Shown: positions 1 through 7,940 of the stretch, piece after piece
Layout: each line of letters opens with the position of its first letter
Numbering within the stretch: position 1 is the stretch's first letter
Origin: CAZFLM01 sp964519955
GTDB taxonomy: Bacteria; Armatimonadota; Chthonomonadetes; Chthonomonadales; CAJBBX01
Length of the DNA: 38,165 bases
Direction: 5' to 3'
Assembly: GCA_964519955.1 (NCBI GenBank)
Contig: CAZFLM010000065.1
Location: forward strand, 1 to 38,165
Position numbers and translations under genes: made by a program
The notes under the pieces: model-generated
The model's input: the letters and a program-made list of their open reading frames with translations, nothing else
What the model was told of the DNA's origin: nothing
Database searches by the model: none

Positions 1-18
1 CGCGGCGCCAACCCGTGG

Positions 19-40
19 GGCGCGCCCTCCGCGGCGCGCC
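19..40. terminator. GC hairpin downstream of pmbA
   Basis: Two copies of the self-complementary octamer GGCGCGCC (19-26 and 33-40) are separated by 6 nt, about 20 nt beyond the pmbA stop codon on the minus strand. They could fold into a strong hairpin that ends the tldD-pmbA transcript. There is no T-tract, so a terminator role is only inferred. Confidence 0.3.
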
Positions 41-59
41 GGGAACGCTGGAACAGAAC

Positions 60-1364
60 CTAGAAATCCGTCGTGCTGACGAAGTTCCAGTCGGTTACTA
101 CGATCGGCGGGAACAGGCTCGGCATAAGTTCCACGTCCGCGCAAGAGCCGGGCTTGCCGATGCCGATCGTGCGCTGCAGCATGCCCAGGCAGCTCTCGTT
201 GAACCGCATGTTCTTCACGCCGTGCTTGATCTTGCCGTCCTCGATGAGGAACGTTCCGTCCCGCGTCATGCCCGTGACCAGCGTCTCGTCGGCCTTCACG
301 GTGCGCACGTACCAGAAGTGCGTCACCAGGATGCCGCGCTCGACCGTGGCGATCAGGTCGTTGGCCGTCTTGTCCGTGCCCACCATGATCGGCACGTTGG
401 GCGACGGGATCGGGTCTACGCCGGCTTCCTTGGCGGTCCAGCGGTCATACCAGAGCTGGTTGAAGAGCCCCTTGTCGACCCAGGTCATCTTCTTCCGCGG
501 CACACCCTCGCCGTTGAACGGGCAGGCCGGCATGCGCGGGTCCTGCGGGTCCGAGTAGAGCGTGATGTCGTCGCCGCAGAGCTTCTGGCCCAGGCGCTCG
601 GAGAGGTAGGTCAGCCCCTCCTTGGTGGTGCGAGCGTCAGCCCACCACAGCAGGTACTCGGACAGGTGCCCGGTTGCGGGGGGCATCAGGACGACGGTGT
701 ACTTGCCCGGCTCGACCGCCTTCGGAGCGGCCGACTTGCGCGCCTGCTCGACGGCCGCGCGCGCCAGGTCGCCGACCGGGATGCGCTCGATGTCGACCGT
801 GGCGTCGCGCGCCCAGCCCGTGCTGTCCGGCGCGGTGACCGTGCAGCCCACCTGAGCGTCCGTCCGCGGATGATAGGCGAAGCAGCCGTTCTTGGTCACG
901 ACCGCGCGCGCCTCTTCGCTGGTCTCGACGGTGCCCGCCACCTTGTAGCCCGCCTGCTTCACCGGGTCGATGAGCTGCAGGGCTAGCCTCGCCCGCCCTT
1001 CCGCATCCAGGTTCGCGGTCGCGGGGAAGTGCGCCTCGACCGGCAGGTACTCCTGCGGCCCCAGCGACGGCAGGAACTCGGGATCCGGCGGCGAGATGCG
1101 GGCGACTTCCTCGGCGCGCTGGACCATCGCCTTCAGGTCGGCCTCGTCGGTCGAGTCGCAGCCGGCCATCCCCTTGCGCCCGTCGAACGCCACGGTCACC
1201 GAGACCTCGCGGCGCTCCGTGAACACGTTGAGCACGATGGAGTTGTTGGCGAGGCGGGTCAGAGCCTCGCGCCCGTGGCCGATGTTCACGACGACGTCGT
1301 CGGCCTGCGACAGCTTCAGAACCTTCTCCCCGATCGCTCGGGCCTCATCCGATGTCATTAGCAT
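60..1364 (-). CDS. pmbA: TldE/PmbA-family metalloprotease subunit
   Basis: This 434-aa protein is the TldE (PmbA) half of the TldD/TldE peptidase. In known members the heterodimer is a cytosolic zinc protease that degrades unfolded peptides or trims modified peptides such as microcins. It fits the family in length and in its glycine-rich C-terminal region (around the GIGKPGS segment). It lacks the HExxxH zinc motif seen in its neighbour, as expected for TldE. The start at 1364 is supported by a GGGGAG ribosome-binding site 7 nt upstream. A second in-frame ATG lies two codons later, at 1358. The gene starts 4 nt after the tldD stop codon, and its ribosome-binding site lies inside the end of tldD, so the two are probably translationally coupled. 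Confidence 0.9.
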   Translation of the reverse strand: MLMTSDEARAIGEKVLKLSQADDVVVNIGHGREALTRLANNSIVLNVFTERREVSVTVAFDGRKGMAGCDSTDEADLKAMVQRAEEVARISPPDPEFLPSLGPQEYLPVEAHFPATANLDAEGRARLALQLIDPVKQAGYKVAGTVETSEEARAVVTKNGCFAYHPRTDAQVGCTVTAPDSTGWARDATVDIERIPVGDLARAAVEQARKSAAPKAVEPGKYTVVLMPPATGHLSEYLLWWADARTTKEGLTYLSERLGQKLCGDDITLYSDPQDPRMPACPFNGEGVPRKKMTWVDKGLFNQLWYDRWTAKEAGVDPIPSPNVPIMVGTDKTANDLIATVERGILVTHFWYVRTVKADETLVTGMTRDGTFLIEDGKIKHGVKNMRFNESCLGMLQRTIGIGKPGSCADVELMPSLFPPIVVTDWNFVSTTDF

Positions 1365-1368
1365 CGCC

Positions 1369-2823
1369 TTACTCCCCCCGCCCGACTTCGATGTTCCGGA
1401 ACCGGCTGGTCGCCGAGTAGTGCGACATGTACGCCACCTGCGGGGGCTGCCCCTTGCCGCAGTTCAGCACGCCGACCGCGCGCCAGTCCTCGGGCCCGCA
1501 GATCGCGTCGCACGCATTCCAGAACTCGGGTGTGCTCGCCCGGTAGATCACGTTCTTCAGCAGCTCCGCCTTCTTGCCGTTGCGGATGCGGTAGAACATG
1601 TCGCCGCCGAACTGGAAGTTAAGGCGCTGCTGGTCGATGCTCCACGTGCCTGCGCCGTCGATGTAGATGCCGTCCTTCGTATCCCCGATCAGCTCCTCGG
1701 GAGTGCCCTGGCCCGCCAGGATGCCGATGTTCGGGATGCGGACGATCGGCGCGCTGTGCCAGCCGTCGGCGCGGTTCGTGCCGTGCGAACGGTTCTGCCC
1801 GATCTTCGGGGCCACCTCGCGGCTCGTGCCGTAGTCCACCAGCAGGCCCTCGCGCACGATGTCCCACTTCTGCCCCTCGACGCCGTCGTCGTCCGCGCCG
1901 GTGGTGGCCAGGAACTCGGGCGTCGTGTTGTCCGCCACCACGTTAACGATCTTGCTGCCGTACTGCAGCTTGCCCAGCTTGTCGACGGTCGCGAACGAGG
2001 TGCCCGCGTAGTCCGCCTCGTAGCCCAGCACACGGTCCAGCTCGGTCGCGTGGCCGATGCTCTCGTGGATCGTCAGGTGCAGGTGCTCGGGGTTGAGGAT
2101 GAGGTCGATGCGCCCCTCCGGCCCGGACGCGGCAGTGAGCTTGGCCTTCGCCTCGGCTGCGACGCGCTCCGCCTCGCCGGCGAAGTCGGTCCGCAGGATG
2201 TGCTCCCATCCCGCGTGCATCCCGTAGGCGTGCAGCTCGCGCGACTGCCGCTCGCCCTCGCCCACCGTCTGCGCGTTGATGACGCCGCTGGTGATGAGGC
2301 GGTCGCGGTAGATGTCGGAGCCCTCGGTGCTCATGTAGAGCTGGTTCTGCTTGATGAGGTAGATGAACCCGATGGCGAGCTTCACCTCGGGCACCTTGCG
2401 CATCGTCTCGTTCGCCTGCAGCAGGAGGGCGCTCTTCTCGTCGATGGGCACCTCGAACGGGTCGATCTCGCGCGGGGTGCGGTAGTCGATGACGTGCGGC
2501 GGCTCGTCGGCGAGGATCACGTCCTCGAGCTTGGCGAGGGCGCTGGCGCGCGCGATACCGGCCGCCTGCACCGCGATGCTGCGCACGGAGTCGGCGGTCA
2601 GAACGGCGGAGCTGGCGAAGCCCCACGCGCCATTTGCCAGGCAGCGCACGCCGAACCCGACGGTCTCGCTGTCGTCGACGTGGGCGATGCGTTCGTTACG
2701 TGCATAGAGGCGCTGGCTGCGCTGTCCCGCGATGCGGATGTCCGCATATTGCGCGCCCGCGGCTCTGGCAGACTCCAGCGCGACGTGCGCCAGCTCTTTC
2801 CAGATCGCCTTCTGATCTTGCAT
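1369..2823 (-). CDS. tldD: TldD-family zinc metalloprotease
   Basis: This 484-aa protein is the catalytic subunit of the TldD/TldE protease. The zinc motif HESIGH (HExxxH) is at residues 253-258, followed by the conserved E-L-D-R-x-x-G-Y-E stretch typical of TldD. The start at 2823 (MQDQKAIWKEL) is chosen because a GGAGG ribosome-binding site (complement at 2831-2835) lies 7 nt upstream. The frame stays open much further upstream, but that extension runs through the ATPase gene and has no protein-like character. It forms an operon with pmbA. The only other gene on its upstream side is the ATPase, and no obvious short peptide substrate gene is seen beside the pair. TldD identity is secure; the peptide it acts on is unknown. 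Confidence 0.93.
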   Translation of the reverse strand: MQDQKAIWKELAHVALESARAAGAQYADIRIAGQRSQRLYARNERIAHVDDSETVGFGVRCLANGAWGFASSAVLTADSVRSIAVQAAGIARASALAKLEDVILADEPPHVIDYRTPREIDPFEVPIDEKSALLLQANETMRKVPEVKLAIGFIYLIKQNQLYMSTEGSDIYRDRLITSGVINAQTVGEGERQSRELHAYGMHAGWEHILRTDFAGEAERVAAEAKAKLTAASGPEGRIDLILNPEHLHLTIHESIGHATELDRVLGYEADYAGTSFATVDKLGKLQYGSKIVNVVADNTTPEFLATTGADDDGVEGQKWDIVREGLLVDYGTSREVAPKIGQNRSHGTNRADGWHSAPIVRIPNIGILAGQGTPEELIGDTKDGIYIDGAGTWSIDQQRLNFQFGGDMFYRIRNGKKAELLKNVIYRASTPEFWNACDAICGPEDWRAVGVLNCGKGQPPQVAYMSHYSATSRFRNIEVGRGE

Positions 2824-2998
2824 GGATGGACCTCCAGGGAAAGGGCGAAGACCGGGCAGGTTCCTCGCCCGGAGAGCGAGGGGCCACGACGATGTGGTTA
2901 CGACGGTCCCTAGCTTGGTCTGTTCGAGACGGAGAGGGCGGAGTCCTGTGCCCGTTGGGAGCCAGTTCAAGAGGCGGCACGGTGGAGGACGCGCTGTC
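2824..2998. other. Intergenic gap, tldD to ATPase
   Basis: This 175-bp spacer separates two genes of the same strand. It contains the tldD ribosome-binding site and GC-rich sequence. No convincing -35/-10 pair, hairpin or small gene was recognised, so it is unclear whether tldD has its own promoter here. Confidence 0.4.
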
Positions 2999-4480
2999 CT
3001 ACGGCTCGAACCCGGGCAGCAGGTCCGAGCCGTCGACGAGGTGGAGGCGCGCCTCGGGCGAGGCTGCCATGGCGCGCAGATCGTCGGTGAAGCCGCCCAC
3101 CGCGAACAGGACGTAGAGCGGGTCGGGCGAGCGCAACTCGTTGGGCAGGACAAGCGCCTTGGCGCGCAAGCCGGCGTAGGCGTCCATCCCCACGCGCTTC
3201 GTCGCGCTCCACTTGCACTCGGCGTAGAGCCGGCTGCCCCCCTCGAGGTCGGCCACAAGGTCGATCTCGACCTGCCCGTCGCGGCTCCAGAACCGCCCGC
3301 AGCCCTGGATGGCCACACCGAGCCGGCTCGCGGCGTTGTCCTCCAGCCACTGCCGGCAGACGCGCTCGAAGACGTACTGCCCCATGTACTCGGGCAGGTG
3401 CGGCTCGATGCGCTCGGCACAGACCTGGGCAGCGTTGCCGAATTGCAGCGCACTGGCGAGCGGCACGGCGAACCGGTACCAGAACTGCAGGAACGGGTCC
3501 GCGATCCGGTAGATCGCCCGCTTCTCGGAGCGCTCCCCATACGGCGTCTCCCGCCAGATCCAGCCCAGTTCGCTGAGGGCCTTGAGCACGTAGAACACCG
3601 ACCTGTGCTCGACCCCGACGCGCTGCTGGATCTCCTGCGGCTGAGTGCAGCCCGAGGCGATGGCCGCCAGGACGGCGTTGTAGATGCTCGGGTCCCGGAT
3701 ACGCTCGCTGCCGACGAGGAACTGCACCTCGCTCGCCAGCGCGCCGGTGGGGCTGAGCAGCAGGCTGACGATCTCCTCGCGCGCCGTCCGCGCCCGGTCG
3801 ACCAGCGCGTGGTAGCGCGGCGTGCCGCCGAAGACGCCGTACATGAGCAGCGTCTCCCGCACACCGTAGCCCTTGGCCCCTGCGTAGAAGCTGGCCACGT
3901 CCGAGTAGCGCAGGGGCTTGAGCAGCATGATGCCCGCGTTGAAACGGCCGAAGAGCGGCGACGTGTGCGTACCCAGCGACTCCATGACGGAGAGCTGAGA
4001 ACCGCACAGCACGACGAATACCCGCGAGTGGACTCCCTCGCGGTCCCACCAGGCCTGGAGCACCGAGGGCAACTCAGGCGACTGCCCGACCAGGTAGGGA
4101 AACTCGTCGAGGATGAGCCCGAACCGCTCGCCGTCGCCGGAGTGCTCGGAGACGTAGCGCAGCAGGGAGTTCCAGGAGACAGCGATCTCCTCGGGCGACA
4201 CCCCTTCGGAGGGCAGCGCGCGGACCAGCAGTTCGGCAAGGGCCAGCCGCTGCGCGGTGGCTGTGCTCTGGTCGGCCAGGTAGTAGCAGTGCCGCTTCCG
4301 CGCCTCATTCCCTCGCACGCCGGCCGAGAAGTAGCGCTGCAAGAGGTAGGTCTTGCCGATCCGCCGCCGCCCATAGACGAGCGCCATCTGCCCGCCGCGC
4401 GAGGGGTGCCGGAAGGCACGCTCTAGCGCGGCGAGTTCGTTGACCCGGTTGTAGAAGTCCTCAGGCGTGAAGTAGGTCAT
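2999..4480 (-). CDS. AAA ATPase with DUF234 nuclease-like domain
   Basis: This 493-aa protein belongs to the 'archaeal ATPase plus DUF234' family. The Walker A motif GRRRIGKT is at residues 37-44 and a Walker B-like segment (LILDEFPYLV) at about 120-130. A VLCGSQ sensor-type strand and a winged-helix-like middle region follow. The C-terminal DUF234 domain carries an acidic residue and an ECK motif near residue 420 (EIDLVAD, then YAECKW), the pattern of PD-(D/E)XK nucleases. The biological role of this family is unknown; it often occurs as a single gene and may travel horizontally. Here it has its own AT-rich promoter, no ribosome-binding site, and a long palindrome upstream. All of this is unlike the neighbouring operons and suggests an acquired unit. 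Confidence 0.88.
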   Translation of the reverse strand: MTYFTPEDFYNRVNELAALERAFRHPSRGGQMALVYGRRRIGKTYLLQRYFSAGVRGNEARKRHCYYLADQSTATAQRLALAELLVRALPSEGVSPEEIAVSWNSLLRYVSEHSGDGERFGLILDEFPYLVGQSPELPSVLQAWWDREGVHSRVFVVLCGSQLSVMESLGTHTSPLFGRFNAGIMLLKPLRYSDVASFYAGAKGYGVRETLLMYGVFGGTPRYHALVDRARTAREEIVSLLLSPTGALASEVQFLVGSERIRDPSIYNAVLAAIASGCTQPQEIQQRVGVEHRSVFYVLKALSELGWIWRETPYGERSEKRAIYRIADPFLQFWYRFAVPLASALQFGNAAQVCAERIEPHLPEYMGQYVFERVCRQWLEDNAASRLGVAIQGCGRFWSRDGQVEIDLVADLEGGSRLYAECKWSATKRVGMDAYAGLRAKALVLPNELRSPDPLYVLFAVGGFTDDLRAMAASPEARLHLVDGSDLLPGFEP

Positions 4481-4488
4481 GATACGTC

Positions 4489-4519
4489 ATCATATCACAC
4501 TAGACCTTGATCTTGTCAA
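4489..4519 (-). promoter_or_regulatory. Leaderless promoter of the ATPase gene
   Basis: Read on the minus strand, a perfect -35 TTGACA (complement 4514-4519) is followed after 19 nt by TATGAT (complement 4489-4494), which matches TATAAT at five of six positions. The spacer is slightly long. The -10 ends only 8 nt before the ATG at 4480 and no Shine-Dalgarno sequence lies between, so the transcript would start at or next to the start codon. An imperfect inverted repeat (4501-4524: TAGAC-C-TTGA, 5-nt loop, TCAA-GTCTA) covers the -35 and could be an operator. Confidence 0.6.
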
Positions 4520-4529
4520 GTCTATATGA

Positions 4530-4575
4530 CTAAAACATAGTTGACTCAAACACGTTTGAGTCAACTATGTTTTAG
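4530..4575. repeat. 46-bp perfect palindrome
   Basis: Two 22-nt arms (4530-4551 and 4554-4575) are exact reverse complements around a 2-nt centre (AC). The arms are AT-rich, unlike the GC-rich surroundings. The element lies just upstream of the ATPase -35 and downstream of the last gene of the hydrogenase maturation operon. It could terminate that operon, act as an operator for the ATPase, or be a remnant of a mobile element. The sequence alone does not choose between these. Confidence 0.85.
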
Positions 4576-4623
4576 CGTCAGCGACTCGGAGGCCGGCTCC
4601 TTGCGCACGGCAGCGCAAGCCGC

Positions 4624-4657
4624 GCTGAGCGGCCCCAGAACAGCGGGACCGCTCAGC
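4624..4657 (-). terminator. Hairpin overlapping the SpoIIE-gene stop codon
   Basis: GCTGAGCGG (4624-4632) pairs with CCGCTCAGC (4649-4657), and the stem continues partly inward. The outer arm covers the TGA stop codon of the phosphatase gene (4653-4655). It probably protects or ends the minus-strand operon transcript. It lacks a T-tract of its own. Confidence 0.4.
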
Positions 4658-5813
4658 AGTACTCCAGCCGCACCTCTTTGCCGCACTCCCGCAGCGCCGC
4701 AACCAGGTCCTCTACGAGCTTCCGGCGGACCGACATGTTCTTGGGCAGCAGCGGGCTCTGGAACACCTCGTTCACCTTCTGCCCCACCAGGAAGTCGATC
4801 GTATCGGCCGTCAGCAGCTCGCGCGCCAGCATCACCGCGCCGTTCTTGTCCGCCGGGATGCGCAGCATGTCGCCATGGCTGCTCTGCAGGTACTCCAGCG
4901 TGCGCGACATCGTGAAGATGCCCTCGGTGACGAGGTCGATGCCATCGATGCGCCCGATCGGCGGCACGTCCTCCCGCATCGTGCTGATGTCGGTGTCCAC
5001 GCTGCAGCCGAGGTGGCTCGAGACGATCGAGGCCGTCGTTCCCCCGCACACGACCGTCCGCCCCGAGAAGGCCATCAGCCGGTCGACGCACGAGGCGTCC
5101 AGCTCGGGATCGAGCGGCGGCCCGGTGAAGACCATCAGCCCGTTGCGGCGGCGCGCGGCAATCCCGACGAAGCTCGCATCGTCGCCAATCGTGCCGTGGT
5201 AATGGTGATTGGTGCGGGTGATAACCTCGTCGACGATCACCTGGGCGGAGAGGTACCGCGTCATGCAGATCCCCTCGATGTACTTGGAGATGTTGTCCCA
5301 CCCCCACCCAAAGTTGAACTCCTGGCCTAGCCCGGCGTGCGCCACGCCGTCGCTGATGGCACCCAGGAAGTCGCCGAACTCCAGCACGCCGGTGGAGAAC
5401 ACGATGTTGCGGTCGAGGATGCGCTCGGTGTGCGTCTCGGGAACCGCCGGCTTGCCGCCCTTGAAGAGGAACACGTTGGGGTTGTCGAAGTTGATGACCT
5501 CGAAGCGGCCGTCGTCGTGGTTGATGCGAATGATCGTGAAGGTGGCGTACGCGATGTTGCGCACCTTGCACATCGGCAGCGTGCCGATGACGGTGTCGAT
5601 CACCTCGTGCAGCGGCACGTCGGACAGCAGCAGCGTGAGGATGATACGCGTCGTCAGCGTCGAGAGGATGCACGCCTTCACGCCGCTGCCCAGGCCGTCG
5701 GAGAGCACGATGATGGTGCTGTTGTCGGTGCGCGCGGTCCGGATCGTGTCGCCGCACAGCTCCTCGCCACTCTTGGTCAGCGACCGCTCGTGGATGTCGT
5801 AGTAGATGCTCAT
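4653..5813 (-). CDS. SpoIIE-type PP2C phosphatase of a hydrogenase cluster
   Basis: This 386-aa protein is a PPM/SpoIIE-family serine/threonine phosphatase. Metal-binding acidic motifs are visible at residues 39-44 (DGLGSG), in the GAISDGVAHAG segment, and in GDDASFVGIAA. These are the aspartates that hold the catalytic metals in this family. After the catalytic domain comes a C-terminal extension of about 150 residues with a VVCGGTTASIV segment. To my knowledge that extension recurs in SpoIIE proteins encoded beside [FeFe]-hydrogenases. It begins one nucleotide after the PAS-gene stop codon, so it is co-transcribed and probably coupled. By analogy it would dephosphorylate an anti-sigma-antagonist type partner or another phosphoprotein in response to a PAS/hydrogen signal. 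No anti-sigma kinase or antagonist is encoded in the window. Confidence 0.88.
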   Translation of the reverse strand: MSIYYDIHERSLTKSGEELCGDTIRTARTDNSTIIVLSDGLGSGVKACILSTLTTRIILTLLLSDVPLHEVIDTVIGTLPMCKVRNIAYATFTIIRINHDDGRFEVINFDNPNVFLFKGGKPAVPETHTERILDRNIVFSTGVLEFGDFLGAISDGVAHAGLGQEFNFGWGWDNISKYIEGICMTRYLSAQVIVDEVITRTNHHYHGTIGDDASFVGIAARRRNGLMVFTGPPLDPELDASCVDRLMAFSGRTVVCGGTTASIVSSHLGCSVDTDISTMREDVPPIGRIDGIDLVTEGIFTMSRTLEYLQSSHGDMLRIPADKNGAVMLARELLTADTIDFLVGQKVNEVFQSPLLPKNMSVRRKLVEDLVAALRECGKEVRLEYC

Positions 5814-5814
5814 C

Positions 5815-6321
5815 CTACGAGGGCTCCTGCTGGACCACCTTGAGCATGCGGACCAGGCTCACCTTGGCCTCGGCGGTCGCCTCGCCCAGCAGGCCCGCAA
5901 CCTCTTGGGCGACCTTCATCTGCTTCTCGATCACGTCGTTGACGTTCTGGATGACCTCGGAGCGCATCCGCATGATCTCCGCGCGCTGCTCGTACTCATG
6001 CGTGAAGTCGACCATGATGCAGGCGACGACGTCCTCCTCCTCGATGCGGAAGAGCACCTTGCTCACCATGATGCCGTACTCGAGGTACTCCCGGTTGTCG
6101 CGGCGTATCTCCTCGCCGGTCTCCAGGACCTCCTCGAAGTCGCTGACGTCTCCCAGGATGTCCTCCGCCGGAGTGCCTACAAGATCGCGGTCCCCGAGCT
6201 TGAACATGCGCCGGAATGCCGGGTTCACCACCCGGATGTTCAAGTCGGGGTCGACCGCAATCAGACCGTTCGGGTCGTAATCCCACAGCATCTCCCACAG
6301 CGTCTTCTTGTTGCCGCTCAC
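5815..6321 (-). CDS. Short PAS protein (possible detached HydS C-terminus)
   Basis: This 168-aa cytosolic protein has one PAS domain at about residues 12-115 (DPNGLIAVDPDLNIRVVNPA at its start, then ADILGD-like and MVDFTHE segments). A long helix likely to form a coiled coil follows, ending in KQMKVAQEVAGLLGEATAEA. No output domain and no cofactor-binding cysteines are visible. From memory, the PAS core plus this helix resembles the C-terminal end of group C sensory [FeFe]-hydrogenases (HydS). Those sit in clusters with the same two neighbours found here, a small [2Fe-2S] protein and a SpoIIE phosphatase. Here the ferredoxin and H-cluster domains are missing. It probably passes a redox or ligand signal to the phosphatase one nucleotide downstream. 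Confidence 0.82.
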   Translation of the reverse strand: MSGNKKTLWEMLWDYDPNGLIAVDPDLNIRVVNPAFRRMFKLGDRDLVGTPAEDILGDVSDFEEVLETGEEIRRDNREYLEYGIMVSKVLFRIEEEDVVACIMVDFTHEYEQRAEIMRMRSEVIQNVNDVIEKQMKVAQEVAGLLGEATAEAKVSLVRMLKVVQQEPS

Positions 6322-6360
6322 ATGCGCCTCCCCTCGATCGTCTGGACTGCCTGCCGCGGG

Positions 6361-6627
6361 CTAGCGCAGCAGCGGCAGCATCCGCTCGGTGAACACCTGC
6401 TCGATGTTGTCCTCGCTGACGCGGGTGAACGTCTCCTCGTCCACCTTGACGATGATGCCCTCGTTGCAGTCGCCGAGGCAGAAGGCGCCCTTCATGGTCA
6501 CGCGATCTTCCAGGCCGTTGTCGGCGACGAGCTTCTGCAGCTTGGGCAGCACGCGGTAGGTGCCGAGCTTGTGGCAGGCCGAACCCATGCAGATGCAGAT
6601 GGTGTGCGCGGTTGCGGTGTCGGTCAC
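6361..6627 (-). CDS. Small thioredoxin-like [2Fe-2S] protein
   Basis: This 88-aa protein is a stand-alone version of the NuoE C-terminal [2Fe-2S] domain. Four cysteines occur in the family pattern: CMGSAC near the N-terminus and CLGDC about 37 residues later. The start is GTG at 6627, set by a GGAGGA ribosome-binding site (complement 6635-6640) 7 nt upstream. Such proteins are frequent in [FeFe]-hydrogenase clusters and probably carry electrons to or from hydrogenase or sensor subunits. It lies 39 bp ahead of the PAS gene, in the same operon. Confidence 0.88.
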   Translation of the reverse strand: MTDTATAHTICICMGSACHKLGTYRVLPKLQKLVADNGLEDRVTMKGAFCLGDCNEGIIVKVDEETFTRVSEDNIEQVFTERMLPLLR

Positions 6628-6705
6628 CGGTACGTCCTCCTGTGTTGTGCCGGCCGATCGGGCCGGAAGGGTGTGCGGCTGAAGCGGCTGATGGCGGAGG
6701 CGCCG

Positions 6706-7938
6706 CTACGTGCTGCGGGTCGAGCGCCAAGCCTCCAGCGCGGACGGGAACGGGCCCAGGGCGCGCTCGAAGATACCCAGCGTGTAGGCGATCGTCATGC
6801 CGTAGTTCGTGACGGGCACCGACGCGGCGCGGCACCGCGCGATGCGCGACAGCATGGCCCGGCGGTTGAGCGCGCAGGCGCCGCAGTGGATGACCAGGTC
6901 GTACGAGCCGATGTCCGCCGGGAAGTCGTGCCCCTGCACGTGCGCGATCTCCAGGCTGCCGCCGACGTACTGCCGCAGCCAGCGCGGGATCTTCACGCGG
7001 CCGATGTCGTCGCCGATCGGATGGTGGGTGCACGCCTCGCTGACGAGCACGCGGCTCCCCGACTTCAGGTGGTCGATGGCCGTCGCGCCGCGCACGAACT
7101 CGGCGAGGTCGCCCTTCGCCCGCGCGAACAGGATCGAGAACGAGGTCATCGGCACTTCGGGCGGGGTGTCTGCGGCGACCTTCAGGAAGGCCTGCGAGTC
7201 GGTCACCACCAGCGCCGGCGGCTCCTTCAACAGCTCCAGGGCGTGCCGCAGCTCCCGCTCCTTCACCACCATCGTACACGCATCGTGGTCCAGCAGGTCG
7301 CGGATCGCCTGCACCTGCGGCAGGATGAGCCGGCCTTTGGGCGCCTCCATGTCGATGGGAGTCACCAGCACCGCCACGCCCCCGGGCGGCACCAGGTCGC
7401 CGACGAGCGCGGGCGCCTGCACGTACTCCTCCGGCACCGCACGGATGAGGCTCTCCCGCAGGTCGAGGATGCCCTCGCCTCGCGTTGCGACAGTGCGCAC
7501 CCACTCGACCCGCTGCTCGGCCAGGCGCGACACGAGCGCGGCGTCCGGCTCGCCCAGGTCCGACTTGTTCAGCGCGACGATCACCGGCAGCTTGCGGTCG
7601 CGCAGCTCCGCCAGGATCGCCTCCTCGTAGCTGCCCCACCCCTCGGCGCCGACCACGATGACGCCCAGGTCGGTCCGGTCGAACGCACGCCTGGTCCTCT
7701 CGACGCGCTGCTCCCCGAGCGCGCCCACATCGTCGATGCCGGCCGTGTCGATGAAGAGCACCGGACCGATCGGCAGCAGCTCCATCGGCTTCTCGACCGG
7801 GTCGGTCGTGGTGCCTGCCACGTCGGACACGATCGAAACCTGCTGCCGCGTGATCGCGTTCAGCAGCGACGATTTGCCCGTGTTGCGCCGGCCGTAGATG
7901 CCGATGTGCAGGCGCATGCTCTTCGGAGTCGACTGCAT
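6706..7938 (-). CDS. hydF: [FeFe]-hydrogenase maturation GTPase HydF
   Basis: This 410-aa protein is the scaffold and carrier that assembles the 2Fe subcluster and delivers it to HydA. The N-terminal GTPase domain has the P-loop GRRNTGKSS (residues 16-24), the G3 motif DTAGID and the G4 motif NKSD. The C-terminal domain holds the iron-sulfur ligands of HydF: C-x-H (ACTHH, about residue 302) and HCGAC (about 351-355). The length is normal. It starts 2 nt after the aspA stop codon, which indicates tight co-expression. The sequence identifies it clearly. Confidence 0.96.
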   Translation of the reverse strand: MQSTPKSMRLHIGIYGRRNTGKSSLLNAITRQQVSIVSDVAGTTTDPVEKPMELLPIGPVLFIDTAGIDDVGALGEQRVERTRRAFDRTDLGVIVVGAEGWGSYEEAILAELRDRKLPVIVALNKSDLGEPDAALVSRLAEQRVEWVRTVATRGEGILDLRESLIRAVPEEYVQAPALVGDLVPPGGVAVLVTPIDMEAPKGRLILPQVQAIRDLLDHDACTMVVKERELRHALELLKEPPALVVTDSQAFLKVAADTPPEVPMTSFSILFARAKGDLAEFVRGATAIDHLKSGSRVLVSEACTHHPIGDDIGRVKIPRWLRQYVGGSLEIAHVQGHDFPADIGSYDLVIHCGACALNRRAMLSRIARCRAASVPVTNYGMTIAYTLGIFERALGPFPSALEAWRSTRST

Positions 7939-7940
7939 CC

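Noticed and set aside
2824..4419. An upstream extension of the tldD frame, giving a protein of 1016 aa
   Set aside because: The extra part is antisense-like, low-complexity Arg/Ser/Pro sequence running through the ATPase gene in another frame. The tldD start at 2823 has a good ribosome-binding site and the family length.
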